Shown here piece by piece: positions 23,701-31,576 of a stretch of DNA of 32,129 nucleotides. The stretch spans positions 1-32,129 of the forward strand of contig CAZTYH010000032.1 in the NCBI GenBank assembly GCA_964617565.1, given 5' to 3'. The position numbers and the translations under genes were made by a program. The notes beneath the pieces are model-generated. The model was not told the DNA's origin. It ran no database searches and saw only the letters and a program-made list of their open reading frames with translations. Position 1 is the stretch's first letter; each line of letters opens with the position of its first letter. Origin of the DNA: JAKJGV01 sp964617565 (GTDB lineage Bacteria; Verrucomicrobiota; Kiritimatiellia; CAIQIC01; JAGNIJ01).

Positions 23701-25641
23701 ATGCATCAGACACCTTTGCCGTTGTCCTTTTCGTATTTATTCCGTGCGGTCTGTATCGCGTTATCGGGGTTTATACTGGCGTCGTGCCGCAGCATTCCTG
23801 AACGGCATGCCGCTCCCGAGGCAGCGCATAAATTCGATTTCCAATTTCTTTCCATGGAAGGCACTCGAACCGTGGATGAGAAGGGCAATTCCATTGTCTT
23901 GAATGGATGCAACCTGGGCAACTGGTTCCTTCTCGAGATGTGGATGTTTGATTTATGGAAGCTGGGCGAAAATGAGGATATTCACGACCAGTACACTTTC
24001 GAACGGATTCTTGCGGAACGATTCGGCGAAGAGAAGCGGCATCACTTGATGGAAATCTTTCGCGAGAACTGGATCCGCGAGCGTGATTTCGAGATCGTTC
24101 GCTCCTTCGGGTTCAATGTCGTGCGATTGCCGTTCCACTACAGTCTGCTGGAAGACGATGCGCGGCCGTTTCAACTTCGACCGGATGGTTTGAAGTGGCT
24201 GGATCGCGCCGTTGAAATGGCCGCACGCCATGGGTTGTATGTCATTCTGGATCTGCACGGTGTTCCCGGAGGGCAGAGCGTGGATCACACGACCGGGCGC
24301 GAGGGACAAAACCTCGTGTGGGATGATCTTGGCTATCGTGCGCGCACGGTCTGGCTCTGGACAGAGATCGCGCGGCATTTCCGCGATTCCCCGGTCGTCG
24401 CGGCATACGATCTCATCAACGAGCCTTTCGGCGATTACAAGAGCGACAAGCATCATGCGGCGCTAGTATCGCTGACCGACGAATGCTATCGCGCGATCCG
24501 CGCGCTGGGCGACCGGCATATCATTATCTTCCCGGGAACGTTCGGAGGAATTGCCTTCTACGGGGCGCCGGGCGAGCGCGGATGGGAGAACGCGATGTTC
24601 ACCGAGCATTTCTATCCGGGCTTGTTCGGCGGGGGCGAGCCGACCATCGAAACACACAAGCGGCATATCAATCGAAGGGTGCGCTGGACGGCGTCTCATC
24701 TCGAAGAAGTGCAGGCGGGATTCCTTGTGGGTGAGTTCAACGTGGTTTTCCGGCGCGCGGGCGGCCCGACGATGATGCGTCACTACTATGACTTGTACGG
24801 GGCGCATGGCTGGTGGAGCACGATGTGGTCCTACAGGCTCCTGTCGGCCAAAGGCGGATACTGGGACGACAATTGGTTCATGGTGGCAAATGCGATGCCC
24901 GCGCCGAAGATTTCACTGCGCGCCTCATCATATGGTGAAATCGAGGATTTCTTTCGCTGGTTGGGCCGCGTGGATTACGTTGTGAACGATGATATGCGCG
25001 CGGCGCTGACAACGGATACGCCGGAGCCATTGCTGCTTTCAGAGCCGCCCTTTGCATTAAAAGCTTCTCACCAAGATGTGATGGCGGGATGGACGGCAGC
25101 AGATATTGCGGCGGTGCCGCCCGGCGGGCAGCGCGTGTTTTCGGAGGAACGTATTGATGTTTACGGCGGTGGCGCCGATATCTGGGGCGCCCGCGATGAA
25201 TTCCGATTTCTTTGGACTGAGCCGTCCGGTGATTTTGATTTGCAGGCGGAAGTTTTATCGTTGGACGACGTACATCCTTACAGCAAGGCAGGTGTGATGA
25301 TCCGCGGGAGCGCGGATGCGGATGCGCCGCACGCGTTGTTGCACGTCATTTCGGATAGCCGTGTGATTATGGGTTGGCGTGCGGAAAAGGGCGCAGAAAT
25401 GAAGGAGATCAAGCTTCATGTTGTTGAGTTCCCCGTGCGATTGAGGTTGTCGCGGCGGGGAAATATCGTCCATGCGTCCTATGCGATTGGCGACGGAGAA
25501 TGGCGAAAGGTGAATGAGATCGAGTGTGCCTGGTTGGAAGATCGTTGCCTGGCGGGACTTGCGGTGCTCAGTCATGATACGCGGTTTTTGGCCAGGGCTT
25601 CTTTCGACCGGGTGGAATTGTCACTTCCAGAAAAAGAATGA
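23701..25641 (+). CDS. GH5 family lipoprotein glycosidase with C-terminal beta-sandwich domain
   Basis: About 646 residues from ATG 23701; GTG 23686, with GGAAGGG upstream, would add five. The leader ends in LASC, a good lipobox (Cys34 in the longer numbering), so it is probably outer-membrane anchored. Residues about 60-430 are a GH5 TIM barrel: NGCNLGNWFLLEMWMF, VVRLPFHYS, ILDLHGVPGGQ, the acid/base glutamate in YDLINEPFGD (E246) and the nucleophile in LVGEFNVVF (E350). The opening and the HDQYTFERILAERFG segment resemble exo-beta-1,3-glucanases of GH5, so a beta-1,3-glucan substrate is possible but unproven. Residues about 470-648 look like a DUF1349-type concanavalin-like sandwich (SKAGVMIRGSAD). 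Four bases separate it from the next gene. Confidence 0.85.
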   Translation: MHQTPLPLSFSYLFRAVCIALSGFILASCRSIPERHAAPEAAHKFDFQFLSMEGTRTVDEKGNSIVLNGCNLGNWFLLEMWMFDLWKLGENEDIHDQYTFERILAERFGEEKRHHLMEIFRENWIRERDFEIVRSFGFNVVRLPFHYSLLEDDARPFQLRPDGLKWLDRAVEMAARHGLYVILDLHGVPGGQSVDHTTGREGQNLVWDDLGYRARTVWLWTEIARHFRDSPVVAAYDLINEPFGDYKSDKHHAALVSLTDECYRAIRALGDRHIIIFPGTFGGIAFYGAPGERGWENAMFTEHFYPGLFGGGEPTIETHKRHINRRVRWTASHLEEVQAGFLVGEFNVVFRRAGGPTMMRHYYDLYGAHGWWSTMWSYRLLSAKGGYWDDNWFMVANAMPAPKISLRASSYGEIEDFFRWLGRVDYVVNDDMRAALTTDTPEPLLLSEPPFALKASHQDVMAGWTAADIAAVPPGGQRVFSEERIDVYGGGADIWGARDEFRFLWTEPSGDFDLQAEVLSLDDVHPYSKAGVMIRGSADADAPHALLHVISDSRVIMGWRAEKGAEMKEIKLHVVEFPVRLRLSRRGNIVHASYAIGDGEWRKVNEIECAWLEDRCLAGLAVLSHDTRFLARASFDRVELSLPEKE

Positions 25642-25645
25642 GATC

Positions 25646-26257
25646 ATGAGCTTCCGCAAAATATTGTTTTGTTCATTCGTCATGGGGTTTGCCTCGATCC
25701 CGCTTGTATCGGGCGCGATGCTGAAGAACGGTTCTTTTGAGGAGCAGGGGCAGGAATCGGACCGGGCGGAGCATTGGTCGCGCTGGGGAGATTGGATCAA
25801 CCGGGAATGCAGTTGGGCGCCGACACGGGACGGCGCATGCCTCACAGGATATCACCATTGGCAAATCGAAGGCAAAGGCAACTCAGGCATCTGGCAGGAT
25901 GTTGTGGGTGTGGAGGCGGGAGCGCAGGTGACTTTCAGCGTGTATGCCAATGCCGATCGGGCGGAGGCGGGCGCACAGGATTTCGAGTCTGTGGAGCTGC
26001 GGATCGAGACCACGATTCATGGAGAGCAGTCCGTTGTCGCGTCGCGGCGCTGGCCGGCGGATGCGATCGCGACGGGCAGCGATTGGAGCCGTCTTTTTAT
26101 TACGACAACGATCCCGAAAAATCCTGTTCGAGTGGTTGTCATTGTGACGCCGGGGCAGGGAGAAAAGCCCCGCGGAGGCGCTTTAAAGCTGGATCAGGCC
26201 GAACTTGCCGTGCATTCCTCCGAAGACCGTTATCCTTCACCCCATGCTGGACAATAG
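25646..26257 (+). CDS. Secreted CBM-like (galactose-binding-like fold) protein
   Basis: 203 residues from ATG 25646. The frame stays open upstream, but that part is the shadow of the GH5 gene. Residues 1-22 are a signal peptide (ILFCSFVMGFASIPLVSG). The mature protein opens with MLKNGSFEEQG, and continues with HWSRWGDW, GNSGIWQDV and TFSVYANAD. This is the usual layout of CBM4/9-type or discoidin-like jelly rolls (N-G-S-F-E at the start, then W/Q-x-V contacts). There is no catalytic domain. The gap to the GH5 stop is 4 bases, with a poor ribosome site, so translation is probably coupled. It likely helps the glycosidase bind glycan. The ligand is unknown. Confidence 0.72.
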   Translation: MSFRKILFCSFVMGFASIPLVSGAMLKNGSFEEQGQESDRAEHWSRWGDWINRECSWAPTRDGACLTGYHHWQIEGKGNSGIWQDVVGVEAGAQVTFSVYANADRAEAGAQDFESVELRIETTIHGEQSVVASRRWPADAIATGSDWSRLFITTTIPKNPVRVVVIVTPGQGEKPRGGALKLDQAELAVHSSEDRYPSPHAGQ

Positions 26258-26285
26258 GGGGCGGAGCGGTAATGTAGTCCTTCCC

Positions 26286-26852
26286 ATGAGAGTTACCGGT
26301 GGAATCATAGGGGGGCGCGAGATCCGCGTTCCCAAAAAAGAGGTCCGGCCCACGCAGGATAAAGTGCGGGCCGCGCTTTTCTCTTCGCTTGGAGCCAAGG
26401 TGGCGGGCGCGCGGGTGTTGGATGTTTTCGCCGGCTCCGGTGCGCTTGGCCTGGAAGCCTGGAGCCGCGGCGCGTCATTGGTCTGCTGGGTGGAGGGCAG
26501 CAAGCCGGTCTTCCGCATTTTGCGCGAGAATATAGCGGCGCTGTGCGCCGCCCCGGGTGGAGAAACGCGCGCGGTGCTTCAGGATGCCGTGAGGTTTTTG
26601 CAGTCGGGCTGGCAGGGTGCGCCTTTTGATTTAATCCTTGCGGATCCGCCGTATGATCGGGAGGGCAAGCACCGATGGCTGGAAAATGCCTTGCTCGCGC
26701 TCGAAGCGAATCCTATCTTGGCCCCCGATGGAGTTTTTGCGTTTGAACTGAGCGCTTCCGAGCCGGCCGTGCAGCGGCCGGGATGGGTTTTGCTGAAAGA
26801 CCGGAAGTATGGAGAAACGCAGCTGCTTCTGTATGCTCGAGCATCGAGGTGA
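26286..26852 (+). CDS. rsmD: 16S rRNA (guanine-966-N2)-methyltransferase
   Basis: It methylates G966 of 16S rRNA using SAM. The 188 residues start at ATG 26286, matching the family start MRVTGGIIGGREIRVP. Upstream in-frame codons (26205, 26244) lie in or next to the preceding gene. The VRPTQDKVRAALF segment, the SAM loop VFAGSGALG (47-55) and the catalytic DPPY (120-123) are diagnostic. It is followed 3 bases later by coaD, a pairing seen in very many bacteria. Confidence 0.94.
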   Translation: MRVTGGIIGGREIRVPKKEVRPTQDKVRAALFSSLGAKVAGARVLDVFAGSGALGLEAWSRGASLVCWVEGSKPVFRILRENIAALCAAPGGETRAVLQDAVRFLQSGWQGAPFDLILADPPYDREGKHRWLENALLALEANPILAPDGVFAFELSASEPAVQRPGWVLLKDRKYGETQLLLYARASR

Positions 26853-26855
26853 AAC

Positions 26856-27341
26856 ATGAGAACGGGAATTTACGCAGGCACTTTTGATCCGATGACACTG
26901 GGGCACATGGACCTGATCGAACGGGCCGCCAAGGTGTTCGACAAGCTCATTCTTGCCGTGGCCGTGAGTTCCAGGAAAGTAGCGTTGTTCAGCATCGAAG
27001 AACGGCTTGAAATGGCAAAAGTGTGCGTTGAGAAGTTCAAGAATGTTGAAGTGGACTCATTTGACGGCCTTCTCGTGGACTATGCCCGGAAACGGAAGGT
27101 GCACGTCTTGATTCGCGGGCTTCGGGCTTTTTCGGACTTTGAATTTGAATTCCAGATGGCCTTGACCAATCGAAAGCTTGCGCCTGATATCGAAACCCTT
27201 TTCCTGATGCCGAACGAAGATTACAGCTACATCAGTTCCAGCACGGTGCGGGAAGTGGCTCAATTCGGCGGCGATACCAGTCAATTTGTCGCAGAGCCCG
27301 TTCAAAAGGCTTTGCATCTAAAATTTGCGCGCTCGGGGTGA
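26856..27341 (+). CDS. coaD: Phosphopantetheine adenylyltransferase
   Basis: It makes dephospho-CoA from 4'-phosphopantetheine and ATP, the penultimate step of CoA synthesis. The 161 residues are the standard length. Nucleotidyltransferase motifs are GTFDPMTLGH (8-17) and ISSSTVRE (126-133); LIRGLRAFSDFEFEFQMA is the family core. GAGGTGA precedes the ATG. Next to the fatty-acid genes it supplies the cofactor from which ACP's arm is made. Confidence 0.97.
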   Translation: MRTGIYAGTFDPMTLGHMDLIERAAKVFDKLILAVAVSSRKVALFSIEERLEMAKVCVEKFKNVEVDSFDGLLVDYARKRKVHVLIRGLRAFSDFEFEFQMALTNRKLAPDIETLFLMPNEDYSYISSSTVREVAQFGGDTSQFVAEPVQKALHLKFARSG

Positions 27342-27379
27342 TCTTTCCGCCGGCTTTCAAGAGGAAAGAATAACAGGTC

Positions 27380-27871
27380 ATGACAAACAACCCGCTTATT
27401 ATTGAGCTTTCCAAGCTTAATACCACTGAGGATGCGATCTCCGGAGTGGTTCCGGTTGCCATTCTTGCTATTGAGGACGATCGGCAGGTTCATCTTAACG
27501 ACCCGCTGAAATTCGATCTGCAAACGCAAAAGGTTTCAAGCGAACTGATTGTGCAAGGCACATTGGAGGTTTCGTGCGATGTGGAGTGCAGCCGTTGCGC
27601 GGAAATTTACTCGACAACCGTCACGGTTTCGTCTTTCCTACGCGCGTACGAAATCCCGGATGGCACAGATACGGTGGATTTGACGGCGGACGTTCGCGAG
27701 GATATCCTGCTTGCTCTTCCATCGTTCCCCTTATGTTCGGATGGCTGCAAGGGATTGTGTCCGCAATGCGGGAAGAACTGGAATGAAGGGCCTTGCGCGT
27801 GCAAGCCTTCAAAGAACGATGGCGGGCCATGGGCTGCTTTGAATGGTCTCGGGCTGCCGGAAGATAAATAG
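27380..27871 (+). CDS. yceD: YceD/DUF177 family protein
   Basis: 163 residues with the DUF177 layout. A beta-rich N-half leads to a CDVECSRC cluster (C66, C70, C73). The C-terminal Cys-rich tail has C119, C123, C127, C130, C139 and C141 (GLCPQCGKNWNEGPCAC), a probable metal site. YceD-family genes lie next to rpmF in most bacteria and have been linked to 23S rRNA accumulation, which fits the 24-base gap to rpmF here. Exact biochemistry is not established. Confidence 0.88.
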   Translation: MTNNPLIIELSKLNTTEDAISGVVPVAILAIEDDRQVHLNDPLKFDLQTQKVSSELIVQGTLEVSCDVECSRCAEIYSTTVTVSSFLRAYEIPDGTDTVDLTADVREDILLALPSFPLCSDGCKGLCPQCGKNWNEGPCACKPSKNDGGPWAALNGLGLPEDK

Positions 27872-27895
27872 ATTTGGAGACAGGAGGAGCTTGAA

Positions 27896-28081
27896 ATGGG
27901 TGTTCCAAAAAGGAAATCATCAAAGAACCGAACAAACCGGCGTTTTCGCTCGCAGAAGAGAAAAGTAGCTGCGGCGAAACCCTGTCCGAAGTGCGGTGAA
28001 CCTCATTTGCCGCACCGCGTTTGCCCGTCCTGCGGCACGTATCGCGGTCGGCAGGTATTGATCATCTCCGCGGATGAGTGA
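27896..28081 (+). CDS. rpmF: 50S ribosomal protein L32
   Basis: 61 residues, standard length. The start MGVPKRKSSKNRTNRRFRSQ is typical of L32. The zinc-ribbon Cys pairs C30/C33 and C43/C46 are both kept, so this is the zinc-binding (C+) paralogue type. GGAGG lies upstream of the ATG. The gene abuts plsX. Confidence 0.96.
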   Translation: MGVPKRKSSKNRTNRRFRSQKRKVAAAKPCPKCGEPHLPHRVCPSCGTYRGRQVLIISADE

Positions 28082-28082
28082 A

Positions 28083-29090
28083 ATGCGTATAGCCGTGGAT
28101 GCCATGGGGGGCGATCACGCGCCTCATGAGATCGTGGTTGGCTGTGTTGAAGCTGCCCGCCTTTATCCGCAGATCACCCGCCTTTTCCTGGTGGGCGATT
28201 CGGATTCGCTTGAGCGCGAACTGAAGAAATGCGGAAACGTCCCCGCGTCCATCGAAATCCGTCACGCCTCCCAGGTCGTGGGCATGGAGGAATCTCCGGC
28301 GGTTGCGATCCGGCGGAAAAAGGATTCTTCCATAAGCCGCGCGGTGGAATTGATTAAAGATGGGGAAGCGGATGCCGTGTTCTCTGCCGGCAACACCGGT
28401 GCGGCGGTCGCGGCAACGACCTTGAAGTTGCGGACGCTGGAAGGGGTGGACAGGCCGGGCATTGCCACGGTCCTCCCGACGCCCGTAAAGCCGTTTGTTT
28501 TGATTGACGCGGGAGCGACGACGGATTGTACGCCGGATATCCTGGTTCAGTTTGCGGTGATGGGCGCGGTTTATTCGAAGGAAATCATCGGGCAGGACAA
28601 GCCCCGCGTCGGACTGCTCAGCATCGGCGAGGAGGATTCGAAGGGAAACGAGGCGACCAAGGACGCATTCAAGATCCTGGAGAAAAGCCCCCTGGACTTT
28701 GCGGGCAACGTGGAGAGCCGCGATATTTTCAACGGCGTTGTGGACGTAGTGGTTTGCGATGGGTTTGTGGGCAACGTGGTGCTGAAAACCAGCGAGGCTG
28801 TTGCGCATACCATCAGCCATTGGATCAAGGAAGAGTGTTCCCGGAATCCGCTTCGCATTATCGGGGCGCTCATGGCGCGCGGGGCCTTCAAGACGATCAA
28901 GCGCCGTTCGGATCCTGCGATGTACGGCGGGGCGCCGCTTCTGGGTGTGAACGGGATTTGTATTATCGGTCATGGCTCCTCGTCCTCGCGCGCGGTCTGT
29001 AACGGGCTTCGCGTGGCGGCGGAGTCCATTGCCCATCAAGTGACCCATCTGATCGTGGATGGGGTCAAAGAAATGCAGGCGTTCAAGTGA
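28083..29090 (+). CDS. plsX: Phosphate acyltransferase PlsX
   Basis: It converts acyl-ACP and phosphate to acyl-phosphate, feeding phospholipid synthesis. ATG 28083 gives the classical MRIAVDAMGGDHAPHEIV opening; ATG 28074, overlapping the rpmF stop, would add three residues. The 335 residues include SAGNTGAAVAA, PVKPFVLIDAGA, GLLSIGEEDSKGNE and the late GVNGICIIGHGSSSSRA, all conserved in PlsX. It is part of the rpmF-plsX-fabH block common across bacteria. Confidence 0.96.
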   Translation: MRIAVDAMGGDHAPHEIVVGCVEAARLYPQITRLFLVGDSDSLERELKKCGNVPASIEIRHASQVVGMEESPAVAIRRKKDSSISRAVELIKDGEADAVFSAGNTGAAVAATTLKLRTLEGVDRPGIATVLPTPVKPFVLIDAGATTDCTPDILVQFAVMGAVYSKEIIGQDKPRVGLLSIGEEDSKGNEATKDAFKILEKSPLDFAGNVESRDIFNGVVDVVVCDGFVGNVVLKTSEAVAHTISHWIKEECSRNPLRIIGALMARGAFKTIKRRSDPAMYGGAPLLGVNGICIIGHGSSSSRAVCNGLRVAAESIAHQVTHLIVDGVKEMQAFK

Positions 29091-29113
29091 AACAAGACGA
29101 GAGGAGTGTCGGA

Positions 29114-30106
29114 ATGAACAGGCGAACCGTTTCCATCGTGGGGACAGGTTCCTATCTGCCGGAGCGTGTGCTCACCAACCAGGATCTGGAAAAGATGGTG
29201 GATACCAGCGACGAATGGATCCAGACCCGGACCGGCATTAAGGAACGCCGTATTGCCCGCGAGGATCAGGCCACTTCCGATCTCGGCGCCGAGGCGGCGC
29301 GCAGAGCGTTGACGGATGCCGGGTTGAAGGCGGAGGACGTGGACGTCATCATTTGCGCCACGATCACCCCCGACATGGGTTTCCCCAACACCGGCTGCTT
29401 CATTCAAAAGCAGATCGGCGCGACGAACGCGTTTTGTTTCGATCTCGAAGCCGCTTGCTCGGGTTTTCTCTATGCGCTCGAGGTGGGGCGCGGACTGGTT
29501 GAAACCGGCGCGGTCAAAACGGCGCTCGTCGTGGCCGCGGAAAAGATTTCGTCCATTCTCGACTGGCAGGATCGCAATACCTGTGTGCTTTTCGGCGATG
29601 CCGCCGGCGCGGCGGTTCTTCAAGCGCGCGGAGCTGAGCACGGGATCATGGCCTCCACGATGGGTTCGGATGGCTCGCTAGCCGAATTGCTGATGCTGCC
29701 GGGCGGGGGCAGCAGGCACCCGACATCGGAGCAGACGATCAAGGATCGAATGCATTACATGAAGATGGCGGGCCGCGAAGTGTTCAAGCATGCCGTCAAC
29801 AATATGGTCCAGTCTGCCAAGAATGCATTGGAGAAAAGCGGGTTGGCCATTGATGATATTCGCTGGATCATTCCTCACCAGGCGAACCTGCGTATCATCA
29901 ATGCAATCGGCGATCGGTTGGGCGCTGGGCACGACAAGCTGGTGGTTAACCTGGAAAAATACGGCAACACCTCGGCCGCGACGATTATCGTTGCGCTTGA
30001 TGAGCTTGCGCGCACGGGACGGCTCCAAAAACATGACAAGGTGCTGCTCGTTGCGTTCGGCGGCGGCTTTACGTGGGGCGCGGTCGTGGTGGAATGGGAT
30101 AAATAG
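29114..30106 (+). CDS. fabH: 3-oxoacyl-ACP synthase III (FabH)
   Basis: It starts fatty-acid chains by condensing acetyl-CoA with malonyl-ACP. ATG 29114 is chosen because GAGGAG (29101-29106) is 7 bases upstream; 29087 is an alternative in the intergenic space. The 330 residues carry the catalytic triad: C115 in LEAACSGF, H255 in IIPHQAN and N285 in YGNTSAAT. The start VSIVGTGSYLPERVLTN is typical. Cytoplasmic. Confidence 0.96.
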   Translation: MNRRTVSIVGTGSYLPERVLTNQDLEKMVDTSDEWIQTRTGIKERRIAREDQATSDLGAEAARRALTDAGLKAEDVDVIICATITPDMGFPNTGCFIQKQIGATNAFCFDLEAACSGFLYALEVGRGLVETGAVKTALVVAAEKISSILDWQDRNTCVLFGDAAGAAVLQARGAEHGIMASTMGSDGSLAELLMLPGGGSRHPTSEQTIKDRMHYMKMAGREVFKHAVNNMVQSAKNALEKSGLAIDDIRWIIPHQANLRIINAIGDRLGAGHDKLVVNLEKYGNTSAATIIVALDELARTGRLQKHDKVLLVAFGGGFTWGAVVVEWDK

Positions 30107-30138
30107 CCGGAAGGCTTCGAGACGAGGGAAATTCAGTC

Positions 30139-30463
30139 ATGAGCAATCTCGCAATCATATTTCCGGGCCAGGGCGCGCAGGCGGTCGGGATGACAAAAGA
30201 CATCGCCGGCGCTTTCCCCGAGTGCCGGGCTTTGTTTCAGCGCGCGAATGAAATTCTGGGATTCGATCTCGCGAAGNNNNNNNNNNNNNNNNNNNNNNNN
30301 NNNNNNNNNNNNNNNNNNNNNNNNNNNNNNNNNNNNNNNNNNNNNNNNNNNNNNNNNNNNNNNNNNNNNNNNNNNNATCAGGCGTATTGACAAGGAAGCC
30401 GTCCTGCATAACATACAGGACCTTCCAAGCTTGGAGCAGGTGGCGGGCGCGTTAGGAAACTGA
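30139..30463 (+). CDS. fabD: Malonyl-CoA:ACP transacylase, interrupted by an assembly gap
   Basis: FabD loads malonyl groups onto ACP. The first 46 codons (MSNLAIIFPGQGAQAVGMTK...) are typical FabD and include the FPGQGAQ loop. Then 100 Ns (30277-30376) intervene. The sequence resumes with IRRIDKEAVLHNIQDLPSLE and stops at 30461-30463, which is the normal FabD C-terminus. The two parts are in different frames as written, because the N-run is a placeholder of arbitrary length. FabD is usually about 310 residues, so roughly 235 residues (about 700 bases), including the catalytic GHSxGE serine and the His, are missing from the assembly. This should be read as an intact gene with a gap, not as a pseudogene. 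Confidence 0.9.
30277..30376. other. Scaffold gap of 100 Ns
   Basis: Exactly 100 consecutive Ns, the standard placeholder for a gap of unknown size. It falls inside fabD. By comparison with normal FabD length the real missing sequence is about 700 bases. Confidence 0.98.
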
Positions 30464-30476
30464 AGGAAACGAGAAT

Positions 30477-31220
30477 ATGGCACAACTTGAAGGAAAAGTG
30501 GCGATTGTGACAGGTGCAGCCCGGGGCATCGGGCAGGCGATCGCTCTGAAGCTGGCCGCGGAGGGGGCGAACCTCGCTCTCTGCGATCTGGAGAAGGACT
30601 GGCTTTCGGAAACGGCCGGAAAAGCCGCCGAACTCGGGCGCCGCGTTGAGTGCTATGCCGTGGATGTGTCCAAGGGCGAAGCCGTCCAGTCTGCGGTGGG
30701 TGAGGTTGAAAAAGCGTTCGGGCAGATTGATATTCTCGTGAATAACGCCGGAATCACAAAGGATGGATTCCTGGCGCGCATGAGCGAGGCGGACTGGGAT
30801 GCCGTGCTTTCGATCAATCTGAAAGGGGCATTCCTGTTCACCAAGGCTGTTTCTCGCATGATGATGAAGCAGCGCAGGGGAGCCATCGTTAATGTTGCCT
30901 CAATCATTGGCTTGATCGGCAACGCGGGACAGTGTAATTATGCGGCATCCAAAGCTGGAATGATTGCTTTGACGAAGTCGGTTGCCAAGGAGTTGGCGTC
31001 CCGCGGCATACGGGCAAACGCGGTTGCACCGGGCTTCATACAGACGAAGATGACCGACAAATTGCCCGAGGATATCCGGAAAAGAATGTTGGAAGCCATA
31101 CCCCTGGGTCGTTTTGGTATGCCTGAGGATGTGGCGAATGTGGTACTGTTCCTGGCCGGTGATGCATCGTCGTATGTGACGGGCCAGGTTCTGACGGTCT
31201 GTGGTGGTATGGTTACTTAA
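30477..31220 (+). CDS. fabG: 3-oxoacyl-ACP reductase (FabG)
   Basis: NADPH-dependent short-chain dehydrogenase that reduces beta-ketoacyl-ACP. The 247 residues are the usual length. The cofactor loop TGAARGIG (12-19) and NNAG (89-92) are present. The catalytic residues are S142 in NVASIIG, Y155 and K159 (YAASK). VAPGFIQTKMTDKLPE and the C-terminal VTGQVLTVCGGMVT complete the family signature. It lies between fabD and acpP in the standard order. Confidence 0.96.
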   Translation: MAQLEGKVAIVTGAARGIGQAIALKLAAEGANLALCDLEKDWLSETAGKAAELGRRVECYAVDVSKGEAVQSAVGEVEKAFGQIDILVNNAGITKDGFLARMSEADWDAVLSINLKGAFLFTKAVSRMMMKQRRGAIVNVASIIGLIGNAGQCNYAASKAGMIALTKSVAKELASRGIRANAVAPGFIQTKMTDKLPEDIRKRMLEAIPLGRFGMPEDVANVVLFLAGDASSYVTGQVLTVCGGMVT

Positions 31221-31247
31221 GGTGTCAGCATATAAGGAGGAATACTC

Positions 31248-31487
31248 ATGGCACTCGAAGACAAAGTGAAGGACATCATAGTTGAGCAGCTCGGCGTGAA
31301 CCCGGAACAGGTAACGCCCGAGGCCTCCTTTATAGAGGACCTTGGCGCGGACTCGCTGGACACGGTTGAGCTAGTTATGGCGTTTGAAGAAGAGTTCGGG
31401 GCCGAGATCCCGGATGAAGACGCCGAGAAGCTGACCACGGTTGGCGCCGTGATCAATTATCTGAAAGAAAAAGGCTTCAACGCCTGA
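31248..31487 (+). CDS. acpP: Acyl carrier protein
   Basis: 79 residues, strongly acidic. The 4'-phosphopantetheine attachment serine is S36 in LGADSLDTVELVMAFEEEFG, the near-universal ACP motif. A perfect AAGGAGG ribosome site sits just before the ATG, the best in the window, in line with the high expression expected for ACP. Confidence 0.98.
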   Translation: MALEDKVKDIIVEQLGVNPEQVTPEASFIEDLGADSLDTVELVMAFEEEFGAEIPDEDAEKLTTVGAVINYLKEKGFNA

Positions 31488-31503
31488 TATTGAAATGGTT
31501 CGA

Positions 31504-31536
31504 GCCGGGGATGGTTGATTCACAGCCGTCCCCGGC
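31504..31536. terminator. GC-rich hairpin between acpP and fabF
   Basis: GCCGGGGA (31504-31511) pairs perfectly with TCCCCGGC (31529-31536); GGTTG and CAGCC inside can extend it with one wobble pair. No T-run follows (TGCCTTTAG), so it is unlikely to be a full terminator. A partial terminator or a stabiliser that raises acpP mRNA over fabF is plausible. A good -10-like TATACT (31553-31558) follows, but no matching -35 was found. Confidence 0.45.
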
Positions 31537-31576
31537 CTGCCTTTAGTATTAGTATACTCACCTTCGGGGTTCGAAT

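Noticed and set aside
30139..30463. fabD frameshift or pseudogene
   Set aside because: The frame change spans a 100-N placeholder whose length is arbitrary, so frame is meaningless across it.
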